DNA from: Nocardioides marinus | GTDB taxonomy: Bacteria > Actinomycetota > Actinomycetes > Propionibacteriales > Nocardioidaceae | Assembly: GCF_013408145.1 (NCBI RefSeq) | Contig: NZ_JACBZI010000001.1 | Coordinates: forward strand, 806,001-870,000 | Length of the DNA stretch: 64,000 nucleotides | Direction: 5' to 3' | Shown here: positions 9,527-15,623 of the stretch, one piece after another | Numbering within the stretch: the stretch's first letter is position 1 | How the letters are laid out: every line of letters starts with the position of its first letter | The notes under the pieces: model-generated | Seen by the model: the letters and a program-made list of their open reading frames with translations, nothing else | What the model was told of the DNA's origin: nothing | The model's database searches: none | Program-made: the position numbers and the translations under genes

Positions 9527-9557
9527 GGCCGGTGCTGCCCCCCACACGGCACCGGCC
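9527..9557 (+). terminator. Hairpin downstream of the membrane protein gene
   Basis: GGCCGGTGC (9527-9535) and GCACCGGCC (9549-9557) are perfect 9-base arms around a 13-base loop. A T-run is absent, as is common in high-GC actinobacteria. It lies between the membrane protein stop and the dps promoter. Confidence 0.5.
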
Positions 9558-9573
9558 CCCTCCCCGGAAGGGT

Positions 9574-9610
9574 GGTATGACCCTGTTTTGCCGTGGGTAC
9601 GTTCGAAACC
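9574..9610 (+). promoter_or_regulatory. dps promoter, possibly stress-sigma type
   Basis: GGTAT (9574) and GGGTAC (9595-9600) are spaced about like the GTTT-N15-GGGTA pattern of SigF/SigB-class promoters. The same bases give TACGTT (9598-9603), seven bases before the ATG. A SigF/SigB-family gene lies just downstream. Match is partial. Confidence 0.45.
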
Positions 9611-10159
9611 ATGGCTATCAACCTGAAGTACACGACCCCCGGTCTGGACGAGAAGGACGCCGTGCGCGTCGTCGAGCTGCTCCAGGACCGCCTCTACGCC
9701 GCCAACGACCTGCACCTCACGCTCAAGCACGTGCACTGGAACGTCGTCGGCCCGCACTTCATCGCCGTGCACGAGATGCTCGACCCGCAGGTGGAGGAGG
9801 TGCGCGGCTTCGCCGACGACCTCGCTGAGCGGATCGCGACGCTCGGTGGCTCGCCGGTCGGTACGCCGGCCGCGATCGTCGAGAACCGCTCGTGGGACGA
9901 GTACTCCATCGGTCGGGCGACCACCCAGGAGCACCTCGGTGCCCTGGACGTCGTCTACCAGGGTGTGATCACCAGCTACCGCGAGGCGATCAAGGAGCTC
10001 GGCGAGCTCGACCCGGTGACCGAGGACATGTTCATCGGTCAGACCGACAAGCTGGAGCTGTTCCACTGGTTCATCCGCGCCCACCTCGAGGACAAGAGCG
10101 GGGCGCTCGCCACCGACGGCGCCAGCTCCGAGGAGCAGGCGGCCAAGGCCGCGGGCTGA
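9611..10159 (+). CDS. dps: Dps family DNA-binding ferritin-like protein
   Basis: Forms a dodecameric shell that oxidises and stores iron and protects DNA under oxidative or starvation stress. 182 residues. The ferroxidase site spans LTLKHVHWNVVGPHFIAVHEMLD and the following EVRGFADDLAERI. The C-terminal tail, rich in Ala, Glu and Lys, extends beyond the core and could contact DNA, but is not strongly basic. ATG 9611 is preferred to an in-frame upstream codon at 9593, because the latter would put the start inside the promoter box. Monocistronic by layout. Confidence 0.92.
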   Translation: MAINLKYTTPGLDEKDAVRVVELLQDRLYAANDLHLTLKHVHWNVVGPHFIAVHEMLDPQVEEVRGFADDLAERIATLGGSPVGTPAAIVENRSWDEYSIGRATTQEHLGALDVVYQGVITSYREAIKELGELDPVTEDMFIGQTDKLELFHWFIRAHLEDKSGALATDGASSEEQAAKAAG

Positions 10160-10213
10160 GGCAGGTCACACACGAGACTGCGGGAAACGCCCTCCCGGTC
10201 GCCCCGCCCGTGC

Positions 10214-10225
10214 CACGATCATCGG
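10214..10225 (+). promoter_or_regulatory. Candidate leaderless -10 element of the sigma factor gene
   Basis: CACGAT (10214-10219) ends six bases before GTG 10226; GGGAAAC near 10181 could be a -35 region. Weak match to TANNNT. Confidence 0.4.
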
Positions 10226-11032
10226 GTGGGGCACGACCGGGAGGGACTCGCCGCAGGGGTGGGCGACGCCAGGCGGCGCGCTGAGACCGCCCGGCTCCTC
10301 CTGCGCGCCCGTGCCTCCACGGGCGCCGCTCGGACGCGCTACGAGAACGAGGTCGTGGCGCTGAACCTCCCGGTGGCGCGCGACATCGCCCGCGGATACC
10401 GCAATCGCGGCATCGCCGACGACGACCTCGACCAGGTCGCCAGCCTGGGGCTGGTCAAGGCCGTGCGCGCCTTCGACCCCACGCTCGGCGACGACTTCCT
10501 CAGCTTCGCCGTGCCGACCCTGCGCGGGGAGCTGAGGCGTCACTTCCGCGACGCCGGGTGGACGGTGCGCCCCCCTCGCTCGGTGCAGGAGACCCAGGCG
10601 GCCGCGGTCTCGGCCGAGGCCGAGCTCTCCCAACGACTAGGGCGCCAGCCCGGCGTGGAGGAGATCGCCGCCCACCTGGGCCTGACGGTCACGCTGGTCC
10701 GCGACGCCCTCACCGCGGACGGGTGCTACGCACCGGTCTCGTTGGACGCCCCTCGCCCAGCCATGGAGGAGTCCCCGGTCGCGAGGCTGGGCGACGAGGA
10801 CCCGGCCTTCGCCTCGACCGAGGCCCGCCTGGCCCTGCTGCCGCTGCTGGTCGGGCTCGGCGAGCGCGAGCGCACGATCGTGGGCATGCGCTTCTTCGAC
10901 AACCGGACCCAGTCCGAGATCGGCGAGGCCGTCGGCGTCAGCCAGGAGCAGGTCTCCCGGCTGCTCGCCGGCATCCTGACGCGCCTGCGCGCGGCGATGG
11001 AGGAGCCCGCCCAGGCCCGTCAGGTCGGGTAG
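10226..11032 (+). CDS. RNA polymerase sigma factor, SigB/SigF family
   Basis: Alternative sigma factor of 268 residues for stress or developmental genes. Region 2 is visible as DLDQVASLGLVKAVRAFDP and FLSFAVPTLRGELRRHFRD with promoter-melting aromatics, followed by WTVRPPRSVQE. Region 3 is QRLGRQPGVEEIAAHLGL and region 4 is ERERTIVGMRFFDNRTQSEIGEAVGVSQEQVSRLL. These factors are normally held by an RsbW-type anti-sigma factor, but no such gene is adjacent. The 3' end overlaps the convergent crotonase gene by 13 bases. dps, immediately upstream, has a promoter that could be its target. Confidence 0.88.
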   Translation: MGHDREGLAAGVGDARRRAETARLLLRARASTGAARTRYENEVVALNLPVARDIARGYRNRGIADDDLDQVASLGLVKAVRAFDPTLGDDFLSFAVPTLRGELRRHFRDAGWTVRPPRSVQETQAAAVSAEAELSQRLGRQPGVEEIAAHLGLTVTLVRDALTADGCYAPVSLDAPRPAMEESPVARLGDEDPAFASTEARLALLPLLVGLGERERTIVGMRFFDNRTQSEIGEAVGVSQEQVSRLLAGILTRLRAAMEEPAQARQVG

Positions 11033-11916
11033 ATCCGCGGGGCCTGCGAGGCCTTGCGCGTGAACCGCGGCGCACGCTTCTCGCGGAAGGCGGCCACGCC
11101 CTCCTTGCCGTCCCCGATCGAGGTCCAGTACATCGCCAGCGAGTCCGAGAGGTGCGCCTCCAGCGGGTGGCTGGCCGCACCGTTGCGGTAGACCATCTGC
11201 TTGGCCAGGGCCAGCGCCATCGGGGAGCGGTCCACCACGAAGGAGCGGGCGAGCTCCAGGGCCGCGGGGAGCAGGTCGTCGGGCTCGTGGACCGAGCGCA
11301 ACAGGCCGCCCGCGAGCGCCTGGTCCGCGGTGAGGACCTGCGCGGAGTACATCCACTCCAGGGCCTGCTGCGGCCCGACGAGACGGGGCAGGAACCACGT
11401 CGAGCAGGCCTCCGGCACGATCCCCAGCCGGCCGAAGACGAAGCCGATCTTCGCGGTCGTGGAGGCCAGGCGCAGGTCCATGGCGAGGGTCATCGTGGCG
11501 CCGATGCCGACCGCCGGGCCGTTGATCGCGGCGATGACCGGCTTGGGCAGGGCGTGGATGGCCAGGGTGACCTTGCCGCCGGTGTCGCGGACGCCCGCGT
11601 CGTACGGCGGCTCGTCGTAGGCGGCCCGGAACTCCTCGGGCGTCGGTCGCACCGACTCGTCGAGCCCGAAGACGTTGCCCTCGGCCGAGAGGTCCATGCC
11701 CGCGCAGAAGGCCCGACCGGCGCCGGTGACGACGACGGCCCGCACGTCGTCGGCGCGCGCGTCGGTGCGGAAGACCTGCTCCAGCTCCCGCGCCATCGTG
11801 AGGTCGAAGGCGTTCAGGGCGTCGGGCCGCGTGAGGGTCAGCGTCGCGACGCCGTCGGCGTCCACCTCCCAGTCGAGGGTCTCGTAGGTCGTCTCGTGGG
11901 ATTTCTGGGAGGTCAT
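11020..11916 (-). CDS. Enoyl-CoA hydratase/isomerase (crotonase) family protein
   Basis: Crotonase-fold enzyme of 298 residues acting on an acyl-CoA thioester, typically hydrating trans-2-enoyl-CoA in fatty acid breakdown. The oxyanion-hole segments GAGRAFCAGMDL and AINGPAVGIGATM are intact. The Glu of GRLGIVPEACSTWFLP sits at one of the two usual acid/base positions; the other, just after the AVGIG segment, is not obvious. Residues about 70-105 form a longer insert than in classical hydratases. The ATG overlaps the stop of the upstream LCP gene by four bases (ATGA), an unexpected coupling of lipid and cell-wall functions. The exact substrate is not predictable. Confidence 0.85.
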   Translation of the reverse strand: MTSQKSHETTYETLDWEVDADGVATLTLTRPDALNAFDLTMARELEQVFRTDARADDVRAVVVTGAGRAFCAGMDLSAEGNVFGLDESVRPTPEEFRAAYDEPPYDAGVRDTGGKVTLAIHALPKPVIAAINGPAVGIGATMTLAMDLRLASTTAKIGFVFGRLGIVPEACSTWFLPRLVGPQQALEWMYSAQVLTADQALAGGLLRSVHEPDDLLPAALELARSFVVDRSPMALALAKQMVYRNGAASHPLEAHLSDSLAMYWTSIGDGKEGVAAFREKRAPRFTRKASQAPRIYPT

Positions 11917-13100
11917 GAGGCCAATCCTGAGGGAGAGCAGAGCTGCTTGCCGATGCGGTCGGTGTCGTCGTCGATGATCGCCTGGAACATGCGCGGTGCC
12001 CGCTCGGCGTCCCACCGCACGGACAGGTCGCTGATCGGCACCCCGCAGGTCAGGCCGTCCTTGCCGTTGACGCGGGTCATCGCCATCGCCCACAGGCCGG
12101 CTCGCACCGGCGACATCCCCTTGCCGAACTCCACGGTGCGGGTCGCGGCCATGTTGAGGTTCCAGTAGCGCAGCGGGTTGAGCACCGACCAGGGCGAGAG
12201 CACCTCGGCCCCGACCGCGGAGACGACCTCGCGCTGGGCCTGGGCGCGCTGGATGTCCCCGAGCCCGGTGTAGAGCTTGCGGGAGCGGGCGTAGCCCAGC
12301 GCGGTCTTGCCGTCGGCCTCCTGGCAGCCCTTCTTCACCTTCAGGTTGGCCTGGGGGTCGTCCATGGCCATCTTGGGGCAGATCTCGATGCCCCCGACGG
12401 CGTCGACGAGGTCGACGAACCCGCCGATCCCGATCTCCACGTAGTGGTCGACCCGGATGCCGGTGTTCTGCTCGATGGTCTGCGTCAGGAGCTTGGGTCC
12501 GCCGAAGGCGTACGCCGCGTTGATCTTGGTCGTGCCGTAGCCCGGCACCTCGACCAGCGAGTCGCGGGGGATCGACATCAGCAGGTTCGGCCCCGAGCCG
12601 GTGTGCAGCATCATGATCGTGTCGGTGCGCTGACCGGCGGCGTTGCCGGTGCCGAGCTCCTTGCGCTCCTCGGCGGAGAGCCCGGCCCGGGAGTCGCTGC
12701 CGACCATGAGGTACGTCGTGCCGGGCTGCTCGGCCGGCCGCTCACCCTTGGGCTCGAAGCCGGACTCGGAGATCTTCGTCCAGGCGTGGAACGGGGTGTA
12801 GACGAGGAAGATCAGCCACAGCACGAGCAGCAGCAGCAGGTACCGCAGCCGGAAGCGCGGTCGGCGCCGCGGACGACGCGCCGAGGGGGGCGTAGGGGCC
12901 AGCGGCGGGGTCGGCCGGGGCTGGGGCTGGGGTGAGGGCGTCGGCTGCGGCTGCTGGCGGGGCGCGCGAGGCTGCACCGGGATGCGGCGGGTGGCATCGG
13001 GGTCGGCGCCGGTGCCGTCGGCGGGACGACCCTGGGCGCCGTACAGCCAGTCGTAGGGCGGCTTCTCGCCATCGCCGCCGGTGGGGGGACGCTCCGTCAT
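11913..13100 (-). CDS. LytR-CpsA-Psr (LCP) family glycopolymer ligase
   Basis: LCP enzymes transfer lipid-linked glycopolymers to peptidoglycan outside the membrane. 395 residues: a Pro-rich cytoplasmic N-terminus (about residues 20-80, many QP and PT repeats), one membrane helix RYLLLLLVLWLIFLVYTPF, then the LCP domain. Key pieces: TTYLMVGSDSRAGL, QRTDTIMMLHTG, LLMSIPRDSLVEVPGYGTTKINAAYAFGGP, and FVDLVDAVGGIEI, giving the canonical Asp/Arg pyrophosphate-binding set. ATG 13100 follows TAGCGT by seven bases on this strand, so the transcript is likely leaderless. It is the first gene of a two-gene operon with the crotonase. Confidence 0.9.
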   Translation of the reverse strand: MTERPPTGGDGEKPPYDWLYGAQGRPADGTGADPDATRRIPVQPRAPRQQPQPTPSPQPQPRPTPPLAPTPPSARRPRRRPRFRLRYLLLLLVLWLIFLVYTPFHAWTKISESGFEPKGERPAEQPGTTYLMVGSDSRAGLSAEERKELGTGNAAGQRTDTIMMLHTGSGPNLLMSIPRDSLVEVPGYGTTKINAAYAFGGPKLLTQTIEQNTGIRVDHYVEIGIGGFVDLVDAVGGIEICPKMAMDDPQANLKVKKGCQEADGKTALGYARSRKLYTGLGDIQRAQAQREVVSAVGAEVLSPWSVLNPLRYWNLNMAATRTVEFGKGMSPVRAGLWAMAMTRVNGKDGLTCGVPISDLSVRWDAERAPRMFQAIIDDDTDRIGKQLCSPSGLAS

Positions 13101-13125
13101 GGCCGGGACGCTACCGTGCGTGCCT
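13101..13125. promoter_or_regulatory. Overlapping divergent -10 elements
   Basis: ACGCTACCGT (13108-13117) reads TAGCGT leftward (seven bases before ATG 13100 of the LCP gene). Rightward it reads TACCGT (eight bases before GTG 13126 of the thioesterase). The two hexamers share the TA at 13112-13113. Confidence 0.6.
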
Positions 13126-13629
13126 GTGGCCTCCCTCGACGCGCGGTCCCCGGCCTTCGCCCGGGTCTCCCTGGCGGTGATGACCCACTCCCCGCAGGCC
13201 AACCTGCTCGGGAACGTCCACGGTGGCGAGATCGTGAAGCTCGCGGACTCCACCGCGGGTGCGGTCGCGCAGCGGCACAGCGGCGGCCCGGCCGTCACGG
13301 CGGCACTGGACGAGATGGTCTTCCTGGCCCCGGTCCACGTGGGCGACATCGTCCGCACGCTGGGGCAGGTCAACTGGGCGGGGCGCTCCTCCATGGAGAT
13401 CGGTGTGCGCGTCGAGGCGCAGCCCTGGAACGACCCGAGCGCCGACGGCCTGCACGTCGCGTCGGCGTACTTCGTGTTCGTCGCCATCGACGAGGACGGG
13501 CGTTCTCGCGAGGTGCCGCCGCTGGTCCCTGACACCGCCGACGACCTGCGCCGGCACCGGGAGGCCGAGATCCGTCGGGCCCACCGGCTGGCGCGCAAGG
13601 CCGAGATCGAGGCGGGTCGGCGCGCCTAG
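13126..13629 (+). CDS. Acyl-CoA thioesterase, hotdog fold
   Basis: Hydrolyses acyl-CoA to free acid and CoA. 167 residues with the hexameric ACOT/YciA-type single hotdog: NLLGNVHGGEIVKLADSTAGAVAQRH holds the helix with the catalytic Asp/Asn region, and DEMVFLAPVHVGDIVRTLGQVNW forms the central strand. The C-terminal 35 residues are a charged helix. GTG 13126 is preferred for its distance from TACCGT; GTG 13120 is in frame too. It is divergent from the LCP-crotonase operon, so two acyl-CoA enzymes flank this promoter. Confidence 0.83.
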   Translation: MASLDARSPAFARVSLAVMTHSPQANLLGNVHGGEIVKLADSTAGAVAQRHSGGPAVTAALDEMVFLAPVHVGDIVRTLGQVNWAGRSSMEIGVRVEAQPWNDPSADGLHVASAYFVFVAIDEDGRSREVPPLVPDTADDLRRHREAEIRRAHRLARKAEIEAGRRA

Positions 13630-13656
13630 GAAGGACGCGTCAGCGGACTTCCTGAT

Positions 13657-13714
13657 GGTGGTCGAGCGAGCGGCGCGGCTGAGGGACGAAGGCGCGACCC
13701 GCGTGTCGAGACCC
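13657..13714. repeat. Palindromic repeat element (REP-like), copy 1
   Basis: A 58-base element starting GGTGGTCGAGCGAGCGGC and ending CGCGTGTCGAGACCC. It closely matches the 59-base copy at 53614-53672, differing mainly in the centre. It sits between the thioesterase and the next LCP gene. No coding function. Confidence 0.75.
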
Positions 13715-13734
13715 GTGGGGCGCCTGTGACTGGT

Positions 13735-13747
13735 GATACTGCTGGGC
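13735..13747 (+). promoter_or_regulatory. Candidate leaderless -10 element of second LCP gene
   Basis: GATACT (13735-13740, extended TGATACT) ends seven bases before ATG 13748. A palindromic repeat lies just upstream. Confidence 0.5.
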
Positions 13748-15196
13748 ATGCCCGTCCCTTCCCCCGGGTCGCCCGTCCAGGCAGCGCGCACCTCGGTCGC
13801 CGAGCGTGCCGCGCGGATCCGGTTCCGTCGCGCCCTCTCGCTGATGGTGATGACGCTGCTGGCGCCCGGCTCGGCGCAGCTGGCCGCGGGCGGCAACCGG
13901 CGCGTCGGGCTCGTCGCGCTCCGGACCTGGGTGGCGATGTGGCTGCTGGTGCTCGTCGGCGGGGTCGCGGTGGCGCTGGACCACGGGCTCGCGCTCACCC
14001 TCGGCTCCACCCCCTGGTTCCTGCTGCTGCTGCGCCTGGCCCTGCTGGTCGGCGCGATCGGGTGGGCCCTGTTGTTCATGGACGCCTGGCGCCTGGGTCA
14101 GCCGCTCACCCTCGGGCTGGCGCACCGGCGCGCGGCCGTGGGCGTCAACGGCGTGCTGTGCCTCTCCGTCGCAGGCGCGCTGCTCTTCGGTGCGCACGTG
14201 GTCGGCGTCCAGCGCGACCTGATGCTCACGATGTTCGGCTCGGGGCAGGTCACCGACGCCCACCACGGCCGCTTCAACGTCCTGCTGCTCGGCGGTGACT
14301 CCGGTGCCGGGCGCTGGGGCCTGCGCCCCGACTCCCTGACCGTCGCCTCGATCGACGAGGTCACCGGGCGCACGGTGCTGGTCTCCCTGCCGCGCAACAT
14401 GCAGAACTTCCCCTTCGAGGAGGGCTCTGTCATGGCCGAGCAGTTCCCCGAGGGCTTCGACGCCGACTACCTCAACGGCGTCAGCACCTGGGCCCAGGAC
14501 AACACCGAGCTCTTCGAGGGCAGCGACAACCCGGGCATCGACGCCACCATCTCCGCCGTCGAGGGCATCACCGGCCTGCGCATCAACTACTGGGCGATGG
14601 TCAACCTGCAGGGGTTCAAGGACCTCGTCGACGCCGTCGGCGGCATCACCTTGAACGTCCGCCAGGCCATCCCCGTCGGCCTGCCCCACGACGACTTCTT
14701 CCGCTACATCGAGCCCGGCACGCGCAAGCTCTCCGGCTTCGAGACGCTCTGGTACGCCCGGGCCCGCTACGACTCCGACGACTACTCGCGCATGGCGCGG
14801 CAGAAGTGCGTCATGAACGCGATGCTCCAGCAGGTCAGCCCCAGCGTCGCGCTGCGCAACTTCCAGTCCATCGCCCAGGCCTCCTCCGAGCTGATCTCGA
14901 CCAACGTCCCCGCCTCCGAGGTCGACACCTTCCTCGAGCTGGCGCTGAAGGCGAAGTCCCAGAAGATCTCGACGCTCTCGATCGTCCCGCCGATGGTGAA
15001 CACCGCCGACCCCGACATCGACCTCGTGCACCGGAAGGTGACCGCCGCGATCGAGAAGGCCGAGGGCACCGCCGCCCCGTCGAACGGGAAGACCTCCAAG
15101 AAGAACGCCGACGCCCCCGTCACCGGCGGCTCGCTCGGCTCGCTGTCGCAGGGGTATGCCGCCAACCAGGCCGGCGACCTGGCCTCCGCCTGCTGA
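13748..15196 (+). CDS. LytR-CpsA-Psr (LCP) family protein, long form with variant PRN motif
   Basis: Second LCP-type glycopolymer ligase, 482 residues, with four hydrophobic N-terminal helices rather than one, then the extracytoplasmic LCP domain from about residue 175. FNVLLLGGDSGAGRWGLRPDSLTVASID and INYWAMVNLQGFKDLVDAVGGI are typical. In the loop normally reading PRD this protein has SLPRNMQ, an Asp-to-Asn change that I believe also occurs in other actinobacterial long LCPs. In M. tuberculosis the LCP gene Rv3267 sits next to the TIGR03089 gene; here the two are split by the 15-27 kb region. The polymer attached may be the galactan encoded downstream, which is inference. Confidence 0.87.
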   Translation: MPVPSPGSPVQAARTSVAERAARIRFRRALSLMVMTLLAPGSAQLAAGGNRRVGLVALRTWVAMWLLVLVGGVAVALDHGLALTLGSTPWFLLLLRLALLVGAIGWALLFMDAWRLGQPLTLGLAHRRAAVGVNGVLCLSVAGALLFGAHVVGVQRDLMLTMFGSGQVTDAHHGRFNVLLLGGDSGAGRWGLRPDSLTVASIDEVTGRTVLVSLPRNMQNFPFEEGSVMAEQFPEGFDADYLNGVSTWAQDNTELFEGSDNPGIDATISAVEGITGLRINYWAMVNLQGFKDLVDAVGGITLNVRQAIPVGLPHDDFFRYIEPGTRKLSGFETLWYARARYDSDDYSRMARQKCVMNAMLQQVSPSVALRNFQSIAQASSELISTNVPASEVDTFLELALKAKSQKISTLSIVPPMVNTADPDIDLVHRKVTAAIEKAEGTAAPSNGKTSKKNADAPVTGGSLGSLSQGYAANQAGDLASAC

Positions 15197-15260
15197 GTCC
15201 TCCGCCCCTCCGCTGGTCGAGCCCCCTGGTGGTCGAGCAGGCGAGCGTCAGCGACCGCAC

Positions 15261-15305
15261 TGGTGGTCGAGCAGGCGAGCGCCAGCGAGCCGTCGTCGAG
15301 ACCCC
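15261..15305. repeat. Palindromic repeat element (REP-like), copy 2
   Basis: A 45-base unit starting TGGTGGTCGAGCAGGCGAGC and ending CGTCGTCGAGACCCC, preceded in tandem by a truncated unit at 15227-15260. Same family as 13657-13714. Confidence 0.7.
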
Positions 15306-15594
15306 GTACGCCGCCAAAGCAACCTCCCCCACGGGGCGACTGGAGGGTCTGTCGTGACCCCCTCTCACGCCACGCCCTCCGGTCCGCTTCGACTCCGTGG
15401 TCGGCGTGGGTGGGCGCCTGGACGTTCGCGCTGCAGCAGGTCCTTCATTTGACGAAGGCGTGCTTGCGGTGGGCATTGATTTCGGTACCTGGTTGCGGTC
15501 CGGTCAAACGGTCCGGCATTGCTGAGGTGCTCGCTTGGGTTGCGGCTGGATCGTCCTCCACAGATTCACTTCGGAGCCCTCACGACCATTCCGT

Positions 15595-15623
15595 TCGAAC
15601 ACTTGTTCTAGTAGAATCTGGTC
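15595..15623 (+). promoter_or_regulatory. LexA-type SOS box and leaderless promoter of DUF222-HNH copy A
   Basis: TCGAACACTTGTTCTA (15595-15610) matches the actinobacterial/Bacillus LexA box TCGAAC-N4-GTTCGA in 11 of 12 defined positions. TAGAAT (15612-15617) follows directly and ends six bases before ATG 15624. Bound LexA would cover the -35 region and block transcription. Confidence 0.75.

Larger units (their letters stand above)
15197..15623 (+). other. Gene-free stretch: tandem REP-like repeats plus conserved leader of DUF222-HNH gene
   Basis: 427 bases without a convincing gene. 15212-15305 holds partial and full copies of the palindromic repeat: units starting TGGTGGTCGAGCAGGCGAGCG at 15227 and 15261, the last ending GTCGAGACCCC. 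From about 15300 to the start codon the sequence matches, inverted, the region upstream of the second DUF222-HNH copy (42627-42950). Over about 195 bases next to the start codon I count roughly a dozen differences. The last 30 bases contain the SOS box and promoter. Confidence 0.75.
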
